Shown: in pieces, positions 16,027 to 25,061 of the stretch
Layout: each line of letters begins with the position of its first letter
How positions within the stretch are numbered: position 1 is the stretch's first letter
Origin: Flavobacterium sp.
GTDB lineage: Bacteria > Bacteroidota > Bacteroidia > Flavobacteriales > Flavobacteriaceae
Direction: 5' to 3'
Assembly (NCBI RefSeq): GCF_027531705.1
Contig: NZ_JAPZSP010000027.1
Span: forward strand, 1 to 44,525
Length of the DNA stretch: 44,525 nucleotides
The notes under the pieces: generated by a model
Told to the model about the DNA's origin: nothing
The model's input: only the letters and a program-made list of their open reading frames with translations
Databases searched by the model: none
Program-made: the position numbers and the translations under genes

Positions 16027-19000
16027 TTAAAAATCTAATGTTAGTCCTAAAGTGAGTATTCTTGGTCTTGGATAAAAGGTTCTATCAATCCCGTTAAAAT
16101 TTTCAGGATCTTGCCCTGAATATTTCGACAATACAAACACATTGTTTACTGAGGTGTTTACTTTTAAAGTAGAATTTTTCACAAATTTACTAAATTTATA
16201 ACCTAAAGTTACATTGTCAAGTCTTAAAAATGTTGCATCTTCGAGTAAATAATCAGAGAATTGAGCGTTCCCATTGTAATTTATAAACGAAGGATTTGCT
16301 GCTCCAGTATTGAAGTTTAAAACATTGTAAATTGAATTACCATCTGTAGCAGAACCACTTTGAATAGAACCATTACTGTCTTTTTTCAGATTATAAATTT
16401 GACCACCTACTTGACCTCTAAAATTGGCGGCTAAATCCCATTTCCCATAATTAACCGTTGTGTTAAAACCATATGTCCAATTTGGACGCAATGCTTTATA
16501 ATATCTATCGTCATTTGTTATTTCCCCGTCTCCATTTAGATCCTTATAAGCCCCAACGATTGGTTGTCCATTTGAATCATAAATTTGTTCGAAAACAAAG
16601 GCTGAATATGGTTGTTCACCTACTTTATTATAGGCTAAAACTACTCCAGTACCTCTAATCCCACTTCCTTTATCAGGCGTTACATCTCTTCCTTCTAATT
16701 CAATAATTGTATTATAATTATAAGATATATTTCCGCCAAAATTCAATGATAAATTATCAGTGTCAATTATTTTTGTATTGAGATTCAATTCAAAACCATT
16801 ACTATCTAAAGAACCAATATTTTTAGCAAACTCAGTTGCAACAGTACCTCCTGCTTCAAAGGGAACTACTGAAATTAGATCCGTAGTTTTTCTACTATAG
16901 ACATCAACGCTTCCACTAAGTAAACTGTTTTTAAAAATTTCAAAATCAAGTCCAGCATTGATTGTTGTTGTTTTTTCCCAACTTAAATCAGCATTATAAT
17001 CTTTTGCAGTATATGTGTTTTCACCTGGCAAATATTGACTGTTTTGATTCCCTGGTTGGAATAATAACCTAGAAGGAAAATAACCTGCCGCACCAGTTAT
17101 ATTAGATTGCCCCGTTTTACCCCATCCTAAACGAAGTTTTAAATCTTGAATAAAATCAGTATTCTTTAGAAATTTTTCTTCTTTAATTTTCCAAGCCGCC
17201 CCGATTGCTGGAAAATAAGCCCACTTATTTTCATCAACATATAAAGAAGTTGCATCGGCTCTTAGAGTTGCAGTAAATAAATACTTTCCTAAAAGGTCTA
17301 TATTAGTTCTTCCAAAAAATGCTTGAAGGTTTAAAGGCAGATAATATCTTCTTGTCGGGTCATTCTCGTCAATATTTGGTATTCTGATACCATCTGGAGT
17401 ATCTGTTCTAGTTTCTTGTTTGTTTCCATCAGTAACGAAATCTTGATATGAATAACCTGCTTGAGCATCAAATTTTGTAACAAAACCTGTTAATGATTTT
17501 GAATAAACTAAATAAGCATCCATAGTTTTATTATTACTAGTTTGGTTTTCAAGAAATGCTAATCCTGGATTAAATAAATAATTTGTAGTAGGATCAGTCC
17601 CTTGATTAAATGTATATGTGTTTAAAGAATTTTCAGAATAATACTCTGACATTCTTGATTGAGAAGCATCTAATCCAAAATTTGCAACAGCTCTTAAATC
17701 TTTGATGAAAGGCAACTTATAATCAAATTCTATATTTCCTAAAAAACGTGTAGCTCTTTCGGGTCTTGTTCTTTGTTCTAAAACAGCTAATGGGTTTGTA
17801 GAACCTAATTTTCCATCTCTGTTACTGTTAATAAAAGTTTCTTGATAATAACCAACAAACTTATTGTTAAATGATGACCCATATACTGGTTTTGTTGGAT
17901 CCATGCTTATAGCTCCTCCAATGGCACCACCTTCATCAATTGCGTTTTTATCAGAATATGTTCCTTTAGCATTAATATCAACTTTTAAATTGTCATTTAG
18001 GAATTTAGGGGTCATTTTGAAAGAATAGCTAAAACGTTCATAATCACTTGTTTTTACAATTCCTTGGGTTTTATTATACCCCACTGAGGCTCTAAATGGA
18101 ATTTTTTTGTAAAGATTTGCTCTAGCACTAAAATTATAATCAGAAGAAATAGAGGTTCTTGTTATCACATCTTGCCAATCGGTATCACTTAATATCCTAC
18201 CTTCAATTTCTGGAGTTAAGAGATTGTCCTGATCTGTTGTGCTTGGATCGTCAATTCCAAGAAAATTTGTTTTGCTAGGATGATATTGTTGAATAAATCT
18301 GGTAAACTCTTCACCATTCATAACATCAACTTTTTTTGCCATTTTTCCAATAGATAATGAAGACGAGAAAGTAAATTGTGGCGCTCCCACTGTCCCTTTT
18401 TTTGTTGTAATTAATATTACACCATTAGAAGCTCTAATACCATAAATTGCAGTTGCCGATGCATCCTTTAAAATTGAAAAACTTTCAATGTCATTTGGAT
18501 TTATTAATGTAAATGGATTACTTACACCCGCTGGATTCAAATCTCCAATCGGCACTCCGTCAATAATTATTAAAGGAGAGTTTGAAGCGTTTAATGAAGC
18601 CCCACCTCTTATACGAATATTTGGATTTGAATCTGGTTGACCTCCATCATTTGTAATTCTTACACCAGCAGCTTTCCCAGCTAATAATTGGTCTGTTGAT
18701 AAAATTGCTCCTCTATTAAAATCCTTAGCAGTAATCAAAGCAACCGATCCAGTAGCATCTTTTTTCTTAACACTACCATAACCCACTTGAACTACAACTT
18801 CTTGTAATTGATTTGACTCTTCTTCAAGAGCAATTGAAACTTCTTTTTGAGAATTGTAGACGATAACTTCATTTTTGTATCCTATGTATGATACTAAAAC
18901 TTTATCACCTACATTTAATTTTGGTAATTGAAATTTACCGTCAAAATCCGTTTGGGTTCCTATACTTGAACCCTGAATTACTACATTAACACCAGGCAAT

Positions 19001-19110
19001 GGTTGTTTGGTAGTTTTATCGGTCACAATTCCACTTAAGCCACTCTGAGCCAAAACACTAAAGGGAAGAATTACCAACAATAGCAACAACTTTTTATAAA
19101 TTGTTTTCAT
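16027..19110 (-). CDS. susC: SusC/RagA-type TonB-dependent outer-membrane transporter
   Basis: 1027 residues. Imports maltooligosaccharides across the outer membrane using energy from TonB. A signal peptide (LLLLLVILPFSVLAQ) is followed by a carboxypeptidase-like regulatory domain (GLSGIVTDKTTKQPLPGVNV, FDGKFQLPKL), a TonB-box region (LQEVVVQVGYG), a plug (residues ~115-240, IRIRGGASLNASNSPLIIID, ATAIYGIRASNGVILITTKK) and a 22-strand barrel ending in RPRILTLGLTLDF, the typical final strand. It heads the leftward operon susC-susD-susE-amylase. The upstream region contains the palindromic operator shared with the divergent LacI-type regulator, though no clear TAnnTTTG box was found for it. Confidence 0.96.
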   Translation of the reverse strand: MKTIYKKLLLLLVILPFSVLAQSGLSGIVTDKTTKQPLPGVNVVIQGSSIGTQTDFDGKFQLPKLNVGDKVLVSYIGYKNEVIVYNSQKEVSIALEEESNQLQEVVVQVGYGSVKKKDATGSVALITAKDFNRGAILSTDQLLAGKAAGVRITNDGGQPDSNPNIRIRGGASLNASNSPLIIIDGVPIGDLNPAGVSNPFTLINPNDIESFSILKDASATAIYGIRASNGVILITTKKGTVGAPQFTFSSSLSIGKMAKKVDVMNGEEFTRFIQQYHPSKTNFLGIDDPSTTDQDNLLTPEIEGRILSDTDWQDVITRTSISSDYNFSARANLYKKIPFRASVGYNKTQGIVKTSDYERFSYSFKMTPKFLNDNLKVDINAKGTYSDKNAIDEGGAIGGAISMDPTKPVYGSSFNNKFVGYYQETFINSNRDGKLGSTNPLAVLEQRTRPERATRFLGNIEFDYKLPFIKDLRAVANFGLDASQSRMSEYYSENSLNTYTFNQGTDPTTNYLFNPGLAFLENQTSNNKTMDAYLVYSKSLTGFVTKFDAQAGYSYQDFVTDGNKQETRTDTPDGIRIPNIDENDPTRRYYLPLNLQAFFGRTNIDLLGKYLFTATLRADATSLYVDENKWAYFPAIGAAWKIKEEKFLKNTDFIQDLKLRLGWGKTGQSNITGAAGYFPSRLLFQPGNQNSQYLPGENTYTAKDYNADLSWEKTTTINAGLDFEIFKNSLLSGSVDVYSRKTTDLISVVPFEAGGTVATEFAKNIGSLDSNGFELNLNTKIIDTDNLSLNFGGNISYNYNTIIELEGRDVTPDKGSGIRGTGVVLAYNKVGEQPYSAFVFEQIYDSNGQPIVGAYKDLNGDGEITNDDRYYKALRPNWTYGFNTTVNYGKWDLAANFRGQVGGQIYNLKKDSNGSIQSGSATDGNSIYNVLNFNTGAANPSFINYNGNAQFSDYLLEDATFLRLDNVTLGYKFSKFVKNSTLKVNTSVNNVFVLSKYSGQDPENFNGIDRTFYPRPRILTLGLTLDF

Positions 19111-19297
19111 ACTAAATTGAATTTGATTTTTGTACTAAAATATCTTAAAAAGCCTTTTTCAAAATTGATTTTTCAAGATATTCCTCATACATTTTGTTTA
19201 AGTTTTTAATTTGTTTTTATTAGCGTATACTTTACTTCGAATGTTAAAATTATGTAAAAAACTGGTATAAAAAAATGACATTTAGATAATGTGTCAC
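19111..19297. other. AT-rich leader region of susC
   Basis: This 187-bp stretch before susC holds no gene. I found no exact TAnnTTTG box on minus; TATTTTAG at 19142-19135 is one base off. The real susC promoter may use a different form or be activator dependent. Confidence 0.4.
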
Positions 19298-19311
19298 CGA
19301 AAACGTTTTCG
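19298..19311. promoter_or_regulatory. LacI-family operator 1 (between susC and the regulator)
   Basis: CGAAAACGTTTTCG is a perfect 14-bp palindrome with central CG, the classic LacI/GalR-type operator form. It sits between the divergent susC and LacI-type genes, directly upstream of the predicted -33 box of the regulator. A second copy of the core lies at 20457-20468. Confidence 0.85.
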
Positions 19312-19313
19312 TG

Positions 19314-19345
19314 TTGAAAAGTTTCTCAAATTCTTACTATTTTTG
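19314..19345 (+). promoter_or_regulatory. Predicted promoter of the LacI-type regulator
   Basis: TTG at 19314-19316, 21 bp, TATTTTTG at 19338-19345. Operator 1 ends 2 bp before the TTG, so a bound regulator would lie at the position of a class II type activator or could block polymerase. Confidence 0.6.
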
Positions 19346-19413
19346 TGGTATAATTGCCATACCAAAAAATTAAATCTATCTTTATTCAAAATTCACAATT
19401 TATCCTTTTTCAA

Positions 19414-20436
19414 ATGAGAAGAAAAGTTACTTTAAAACAAATCGCAAGAGAACTTGATGTTTCTATTTCAACTGTTTCAAAATCACTGAGAAATAGTTTA
19501 GAAATTAGCGAAGATACGCGTCAAAAAGTGCAAGCGTTTGCTAAATTATACAACTACAAACCAAATAATATTGCGTTAAGTTTAAAGAATAGAAAATCTA
19601 AAACAATTTGCATCATTATTCCAGAAATTATACATCACTTTTTCGCAACCGTTATTAGCGGAATTGAACATGTAGCAAATGAAAACGGATACAATGTAAT
19701 TGTTTGTTTGTCAGACGAATCATTTGATAAAGAAGTAATTAACATGGAAATGTTGGCTAATGGAAGTATCGACGGTTTTATCATGTCTTTGTCTAAAGAA
19801 ACGCAACAGAAGAAAGATTTTCATCATATTTCGGAAGTAATAAATCAAGGAATGCCTGTTGTAATGTTTGATCGAATTACTAACGATATTTTGTGCGATA
19901 AAGTTATTATTGATGACAGTTTAGCAGCTTACAATGCTACTCAATTTTTAATTGATAAAGGATTTAAAAAAATAGGTCTTATTTCAACTGTTGATTATGT
20001 TAGCGTTGGAAAACTTAGAACGGAAGGCTATTTAAAAGCTTTAAAATCAAACGATTTAAAAGTTGATGAAAATTTAATTCTTAAAATTGAAGACACCGAT
20101 AACTTTGAATCTAGCGTTGAAAGTCTTATCCAAAACAATGATTTAGATGCCATTTTTGCAGTAAATGAAATTTTTGCAGTAACTGCCATTAAAGTTGCAG
20201 CAAGACTTGGCAAAAATGTTCCAAATGACATATCGGTTATAGGTTTTACTGACGGAATTATTTCTAAATATTCATCTCCATCTATCACAACTGTTAGCCA
20301 AAACGGTGTGAAAATGGGAGAGAAAGCAGCCAAAATGCTAATTGAACGTCTCGATATCGAAGAGGAAGAATATGAAGAACAGTATAAAACTGAAGTTATC
20401 GAAACTGAATTAGTAGAAAGAGAATCAACTATATAA
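19414..20436 (+). CDS. LacI/GalR-family transcriptional regulator of the starch locus
   Basis: 340 residues from the ATG at 19414. An upstream in-frame ATG at 19354 would add 20 residues before the DNA-binding domain and lies just after the promoter, so it was rejected. The helix-turn-helix is at the very start (VTLKQIARELDVSISTVSKS) with the hinge helix NNIALSLKNRKS, followed by a periplasmic-binding-protein-like sensor domain (TICIIIPEIIHHFFATVISG, DGFIMSLS, VVMFDRITNDI, IFAVNEIFAVTAIKVA, ISVIGFTDG, SPSITTVSQNG). It would sense a sugar such as maltose and bind the two palindromes flanking its gene. It lies between the leftward susCDE operon and the rightward catabolic genes, the natural place for a shared regulator. 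Whether it represses or activates cannot be read from the sequence. Confidence 0.93.
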   Translation: MRRKVTLKQIARELDVSISTVSKSLRNSLEISEDTRQKVQAFAKLYNYKPNNIALSLKNRKSKTICIIIPEIIHHFFATVISGIEHVANENGYNVIVCLSDESFDKEVINMEMLANGSIDGFIMSLSKETQQKKDFHHISEVINQGMPVVMFDRITNDILCDKVIIDDSLAAYNATQFLIDKGFKKIGLISTVDYVSVGKLRTEGYLKALKSNDLKVDENLILKIEDTDNFESSVESLIQNNDLDAIFAVNEIFAVTAIKVAARLGKNVPNDISVIGFTDGIISKYSSPSITTVSQNGVKMGEKAAKMLIERLDIEEEEYEEQYKTEVIETELVERESTI

Positions 20437-20456
20437 AAAATGTTTTTTATCAACAA

Positions 20457-20468
20457 GAAAACGTTTTC
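20457..20468. promoter_or_regulatory. LacI-family operator 2 (upstream of the transporter operon)
   Basis: GAAAACGTTTTC, a perfect 12-bp palindrome and the same core as operator 1, with matching outer G on the right (20469). It lies 20 bp after the regulator stop and 157 bp before the MFS transporter ATG. Confidence 0.85.
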
Positions 20469-20490
20469 GTAACACATTTTTTCAAGATTC

Positions 20491-20518
20491 TGAATTCTGA
20501 ATTCTGAATTCTGAATTA
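20491..20518. repeat. Four tandem heptamers (TGAATTC)
   Basis: TGAATTC repeated four times head to tail, the last ending TGAATTA, between operator 2 and the transporter leader. It is a short simple repeat that could vary in length and so change spacing between operator and promoter. Confidence 0.8.
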
Positions 20519-20524
20519 TTTTTC

Positions 20525-20600
20525 TATATTTACACCAATTATCAAGCTTATATTTTACTTCGAAAACAAAAATAAGTTTTGATAAGCATCGCGCTTATCG
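20525..20600 (+). promoter_or_regulatory. Possible promoter and attenuator-like leader of the transporter operon
   Basis: TATATTTA at 20525-20532 is one base off the -7 consensus. Just after it, TTATCAA (20539-20545) and CTTAT (20547-20551) can pair with TTGATAA (20579-20585) and ATAAG (20572-20576). The same GATAAGC (20581-20587) can instead pair with GCTTATC (20593-20599), followed by GTTTTATT. The two foldings exclude each other. The function is inference. Confidence 0.45.
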
Positions 20601-20625
20601 TTTTATTAATCAATAAATTACGATA

Positions 20626-21978
20626 ATGGAAAAGCGTAAGTTAAGTTTCTGGCAAATTTGGAACATGAGTTTCGGATTTCTAGGAATACAAATGGGTTTT
20701 GCCCTACAAAATGCTAATGCTAGCAGAATTCTTCAAATTTTTGGTGCAGATGTTCATGAGTTATCATGGTTTTGGATAATTGCTCCCTTGATGGGATTAA
20801 TTGTTCAGCCAATAATTGGTCATTATAGTGACAATACTTGGGGAAGATTTGGAAGAAGAAAACCCTATTTTCTAGCAGGAGCTTTACTTGCTTCAATCGG
20901 ATTAATCTTAATGCCACAAGCTGAAATATTCATTGCCTTCATGCCTGCTCTTTGGGTTGGTGCCGGAATGTTAATGATTATGGATGCATCTTTTAATGTT
21001 GCCATGGAACCTTTCAGAGCTTTAGTTGGTGACAATCTTAGAGCTGATCAACATACATTAGGTTTTAGTGTACAAACAGCATTAATTGGTATTGGTGCCG
21101 TAATTGGATCTTGGTTGCCATATGTATTAAACAATTGGTTTGGAGTTAGTAATTTAGCAACAGAAACTTCTGCAATTCCACAAAATCTAATTTATTCTTT
21201 TATTATTGGTGCGCTAATTCTTGTTGGTTCAATTCTAATTACAATTTTTACAACTAAAGAGTATTCTCCAGAAGAATTAACTCAATTTAGCGATGAAAAA
21301 TCGCATCAGGCTTCAATGAAAGAGTCTGAAAAAGAATCTAAATTAAGTGATATTTTCACGGATTTTGCCAAAATGCCAGAAACAATGCGTCAATTAAGTT
21401 GGGTGCAATTTTTCTCATGGTTTGGATTATTTGGAATGTGGGTTTTTACAACGCCTGCAATTGCACAACATATTTATGGATTAGGTATTGATGATACAAA
21501 AAGTGCTGAATTTCAATCGGCTGGGGATTGGGTTGGAATCATATTTGGTGTTTACAATTTAGTTTCTGCTCTTGTAGCTTTTGCATTGCCATATATTGCA
21601 AAACAAATTGGAAGAAGAAAAACGCATGCTTTATCACTAATTTTAGGAGGAATCGGATTAATTTCAATGTATTTCATGCCAAACAAGGAAGCGTTAATCT
21701 TCTCAATGATTCTTGTGGGATTTGCATGGGCAAGTATTTTAGCTATGCCATATGCAATTTTAGCAGGTTCTATCCAACCAAAAAAAATGGGAGTTTACAT
21801 GGGAATTTTCAATTTTTTCATTGTAATCCCTCAAATTGTAAATGCCTTAATTGGCGGGCCACTTGTAAAATATGTTTACGGTGATCATGCAATTTATGCA
21901 ATAGTAATGAGCGGAATCAGTTTCATCATCGCAGCAATTTTAGTAATTAAAGTTAAAGATAACGTAGACACAAAATAA
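20626..21978 (+). CDS. MFS sugar transporter (SLC45/maltose type)
   Basis: 450 residues, about 12 membrane helices. It probably carries maltose or other disaccharides across the inner membrane with protons. The N-terminal FWQIWNMSFGFLGIQMGFAL and the conserved HYSDNTWGRFGRRKPYFLAG loop between helices 2 and 3 are typical of the sugar MFS group that includes sucrose and maltose carriers. A central charged loop (EYSPEELTQFSDEKSHQASM) separates the two halves, and the second half repeats an IGRRKTHALSLI loop. Its stop codon is directly followed by the ATG of the beta-phosphoglucomutase gene, which makes co-transcription nearly certain. The leader upstream has operator 2 and an attenuator-like fold. 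Confidence 0.92.
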   Translation: MEKRKLSFWQIWNMSFGFLGIQMGFALQNANASRILQIFGADVHELSWFWIIAPLMGLIVQPIIGHYSDNTWGRFGRRKPYFLAGALLASIGLILMPQAEIFIAFMPALWVGAGMLMIMDASFNVAMEPFRALVGDNLRADQHTLGFSVQTALIGIGAVIGSWLPYVLNNWFGVSNLATETSAIPQNLIYSFIIGALILVGSILITIFTTKEYSPEELTQFSDEKSHQASMKESEKESKLSDIFTDFAKMPETMRQLSWVQFFSWFGLFGMWVFTTPAIAQHIYGLGIDDTKSAEFQSAGDWVGIIFGVYNLVSALVAFALPYIAKQIGRRKTHALSLILGGIGLISMYFMPNKEALIFSMILVGFAWASILAMPYAILAGSIQPKKMGVYMGIFNFFIVIPQIVNALIGGPLVKYVYGDHAIYAIVMSGISFIIAAILVIKVKDNVDTK

Positions 21979-22632
21979 ATGTCAAAAAAAGCATTCATAT
22001 TCGACCTTGACGGAGTAATAGTTGACACGGCAAAATATCATTTTTTGGCGTGGCAAAAATTAGCTCAAGAACTCGGAATCGAATTTACACCCGAACACAA
22101 CGAAGAATTAAAAGGAGTTAGCCGCGTTCGTTCTCTTGATATTATTTTAGAGCTTGGAGGAATTCAAGCTTCTCAAGAAGATAAAAACAAATGGCTTATT
22201 CAAAAAAACGAAGATTATCTATCTTATTTGGTAGATATTGATGAAAGTGAAATTTTACCTGGTGTACTTCCTGTTTTACACTATTTAAAAGACAACAATC
22301 AATTAATTGCATTAGGTTCTGCAAGTAAAAATGCTAGACCTATTTTAGAAAAAACAGGAATTCTAAATTTATTTGATGCCATAGTTGACGGAAATGATGT
22401 TTCCAATGCAAAACCTGATCCTGAAGTATTTCTTCAAGCAGCAAAAAAATTAGGAGCAACTAACGAAAATTCAATTGTTTTTGAAGATTCAGTTGCAGGA
22501 GTTCAAGCAGCTAATATTGCAAATATGACCAGCATTGGAATTGGAGAAGCAACAACATTACACGAAGCAAAATATATATTTAAAGATTTTACATTTATTG
22601 ATGTTTCTTTTATTGAATCGTTAATAAATTAG
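21979..22632 (+). CDS. pgmB: Beta-phosphoglucomutase
   Basis: 217 residues, HAD superfamily. Converts beta-glucose 1-phosphate, the product of maltose phosphorylase, to glucose 6-phosphate. The motif FDLDGVIVDTAKYH near the N-terminus carries the two catalytic Asp residues (9 and 11); a cap region has LKGVSRVRSLDIILELGG, characteristic of the beta-phosphoglucomutase substrate loop; LGSASKNARPIL holds motif II; and KPDPEVFL with VFEDSVAGVQAA holds motifs III and IV. The gene starts immediately after the transporter stop codon with no spacer and is followed 102 bp later by the GH65 gene. This neighbour strongly supports the enzyme assignment. Confidence 0.96.
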   Translation: MSKKAFIFDLDGVIVDTAKYHFLAWQKLAQELGIEFTPEHNEELKGVSRVRSLDIILELGGIQASQEDKNKWLIQKNEDYLSYLVDIDESEILPGVLPVLHYLKDNNQLIALGSASKNARPILEKTGILNLFDAIVDGNDVSNAKPDPEVFLQAAKKLGATNENSIVFEDSVAGVQAANIANMTSIGIGEATTLHEAKYIFKDFTFIDVSFIESLIN

Positions 22633-22639
22633 AGAATAG

Positions 22640-22734
22640 AAAATAGAATAAAGAAAAAAGAGAATAGATATTTTGAAAGTTTAAGATTCAACTTTTAAAC
22701 TTCTAAACTCCTAAACTTTTAAACTTAAAATAAA
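22640..22734. other. A-rich spacer with imperfect short repeats
   Basis: The gap between beta-phosphoglucomutase and GH65 contains AGAATAGA-type repeats, then several near copies of CTTTTAAACTTCTAAACT. No promoter match or terminator was recognised, so read-through from the upstream genes is likely. Confidence 0.5.
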
Positions 22735-25038
22735 ATGAACCAAGATTATATCAAACCAAACAATTGGTCCATCATAGAAGAAGGATTTGATGCCGAAATG
22801 GTAAAATCGTCTGAAAGTTTATTCAGTATCGGAAATGGTGCTATGGGACAACGAGCCAATTTTGAAGAACACTATTCGGGTGAAACATTTCAAGGAAGCT
22901 ATATCGCAGGAATTTATTATCCTGATAAAACCAAAGTGGGTTGGTGGAAAAATGGCTATCCAGAATATTTCGCAAAAGTATTAAACGCTCCAAATTGGAT
23001 TGGAATAGACATCGAAATCAATGGCGAAAACCTTGATTTGGCCAAATGTCAATCGGTTGCTAATTTCAAGCGTGAATTGAATATGAAAGAAGGTATTTAC
23101 TATCGTTCTTTTCAAGCTATTATGCAAAATGGTTTGAATATAGCGGTAAAAATTACTCGTTTTCTTTCATTAGATTTAGACGAATTAGGTGTTATCAATT
23201 ACGAAATAACGCCATTAAATGGTGATGCTAAAGTTGTTTTCAAACCATATATTGACGCTGGAGTTCATAACGAAGATGCTAACTGGGAAGAAAAATTCTG
23301 GGAACCATTAAACGTTCAACATTCAAATAATGAAGCATTTGTTACTGCTAGAACTTTCAAAACGCATTTTACAGCAACCACGTTTATGCAAAATGCTATT
23401 TTGATAAATGGAGAAAACGTAAATGCTTCTCCAATAAATATTGAAAAAAATAGCGAAAAAGTTCAATTTTCATTTGAAGTTGATGTAAAAAAAGAACAGG
23501 TTGCTACTATTCAAAAATTAGGTGGTTACACGGTTTCATTAAATCATGAAAACACTCAAGTTGCTGCTCAAAATGTAATTGCTGAAGGTTTGAAAATTGG
23601 TTATTCAAATTTAGTTGAAGGTCAAAAACAAGCTTGGGCTAAAATTTGGGAAATGAGCGACATTACTATTGATGGTGATGTAAAAGCGCAACAAGGAATT
23701 CGTTTCAATATTTTCCAATTAAATCAAACCTATTTAGGAAAAGATTCTCGTTTAAATATTGGCCCAAAAGGATTTACTGGAGAAAAATATGGTGGTTCAA
23801 CTTATTGGGATACCGAAGCTTATTGCATTCCTTTTTATATGGCTACCAAAGACCAACAAGTAGCAAGAAATTTATTAACTTACAGATACAATCAATTAGA
23901 TAAAGCGATTGAAAATGCTGGAAAATTAGGTTTCAAAAATGGAGCTGCATTGTATCCAATGGTTACCATGAATGGTGAAGAATGTCATAACGAATGGGAA
24001 ATCACATTTGAAGAAATTCACAGAAACGGTGCGATTGCTTTTGCTATTTTCAATTATTACAGATTTACAGGAGATTACTCTTATATTCCTGAAAAAGGAT
24101 TAGAAGTTCTTATCGGAATTGCTCGTTTTTGGCATCAAAGAGCCACCTACTCTACTTACAGAAATCAATATGTGATTTTAGGAGTGACTGGTCCAAATGA
24201 ATACGAAAACAACGTAAATAATAACTTCTACACTAATTATTTGGCTAAATGGTGTATAGATTATGCCATTGAACAAATTAATAAAGTAGAAAAAGAATAT
24301 ACTTCAGATTATTCTCGAATAATGAGTAAAGTAAATCTTGATTCTGCTGAAATCTCACATTGGAAAGCCGTTGCAGACAATATGTATTTCCCTTATTCTG
24401 AACTTCACGATGTTTATTTACAACAAGATGGTTTCCTAGATAAAGAACTAGTAAAAGTGCATGATTTAGACAAAAGTCAACGCCCAATCAACCAAAAATG
24501 GTCTTGGGATAGAATTTTGCGTTCGCCATATATAAAACAAGCGGATACATTACAAGGTTTCTATTTCTTTGAAGATCATTTTACCAAAGACCAATTAGAA
24601 AAACATTTCGATTTTTACGAACCATTTACCGTTCATGAAAGTTCACTTTCTCCATGCGTTCACTCAATTCAAGCGGCAACTCTTGGTAGAATGGAACAAG
24701 CTTATACTTTTTACCTAAGAACCTCTCGTTTAGACTTAGATGATTATAACAAAGAAGTAGAAGAAGGCTGTCACATCACATCAATGGCTGGAACATGGAT
24801 GAGTATCGTAGAAGGTTTTGGCGGAATGAGAGTTAAAAACGACACCTTACACTTCGAACCAAGAATTCCAAAAGAATGGGCTGGTTATTCATTCAAAATC
24901 AATTTCAGAAACCAGATTTTGAAAATTTCTGTTAATCAAAACGATACCACATTCTCACTTGAAGGCACAAAAGAAATTTTAGTTTTCGTAAATGGAAAAG
25001 AAGTTTTAGTTGAGCCGAATAGTTTGGTAACGGTATAA
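22735..25038 (+). CDS. GH65 maltose phosphorylase
   Basis: 767 residues. Splits maltose with inorganic phosphate into beta-glucose 1-phosphate and glucose in the cytoplasm; no signal peptide is present. The GH65 N-terminal domain (SLFSIGNGAMGQRANFEEHY) is followed by the (alpha/alpha)6 barrel with FTGEKYGGSTYWDTEAYCIP, MVTMNGEECHNEWEITFEEI and VTGPNEYENNVNNNFYTN. The Glu at residue 489 in the GPNEYEN segment lines up with the general acid of the family; the phosphate-binding region lies in SSLSPCVHSIQAA. The form of these motifs matches maltose phosphorylases more than trehalose or kojibiose phosphorylases. Its position just after beta-phosphoglucomutase and before two amylases supports a maltose substrate. 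Confidence 0.94.
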   Translation: MNQDYIKPNNWSIIEEGFDAEMVKSSESLFSIGNGAMGQRANFEEHYSGETFQGSYIAGIYYPDKTKVGWWKNGYPEYFAKVLNAPNWIGIDIEINGENLDLAKCQSVANFKRELNMKEGIYYRSFQAIMQNGLNIAVKITRFLSLDLDELGVINYEITPLNGDAKVVFKPYIDAGVHNEDANWEEKFWEPLNVQHSNNEAFVTARTFKTHFTATTFMQNAILINGENVNASPINIEKNSEKVQFSFEVDVKKEQVATIQKLGGYTVSLNHENTQVAAQNVIAEGLKIGYSNLVEGQKQAWAKIWEMSDITIDGDVKAQQGIRFNIFQLNQTYLGKDSRLNIGPKGFTGEKYGGSTYWDTEAYCIPFYMATKDQQVARNLLTYRYNQLDKAIENAGKLGFKNGAALYPMVTMNGEECHNEWEITFEEIHRNGAIAFAIFNYYRFTGDYSYIPEKGLEVLIGIARFWHQRATYSTYRNQYVILGVTGPNEYENNVNNNFYTNYLAKWCIDYAIEQINKVEKEYTSDYSRIMSKVNLDSAEISHWKAVADNMYFPYSELHDVYLQQDGFLDKELVKVHDLDKSQRPINQKWSWDRILRSPYIKQADTLQGFYFFEDHFTKDQLEKHFDFYEPFTVHESSLSPCVHSIQAATLGRMEQAYTFYLRTSRLDLDDYNKEVEEGCHITSMAGTWMSIVEGFGGMRVKNDTLHFEPRIPKEWAGYSFKINFRNQILKISVNQNDTTFSLEGTKEILVFVNGKEVLVEPNSLVTV

Positions 25039-25061
25039 AAAAACATAAAAATCAACCAAAT

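Noticed and set aside
18031..18045. AAAACGTTC inside susC as an operator half site
   Set aside because: Half site only, coding, with no symmetry.
20028..20477. Minus-strand frame of 149 residues inside the LacI-type gene
   Set aside because: It is antisense to a well-supported gene with normal codon pattern on plus, and its Ser-rich product matches nothing recognised.
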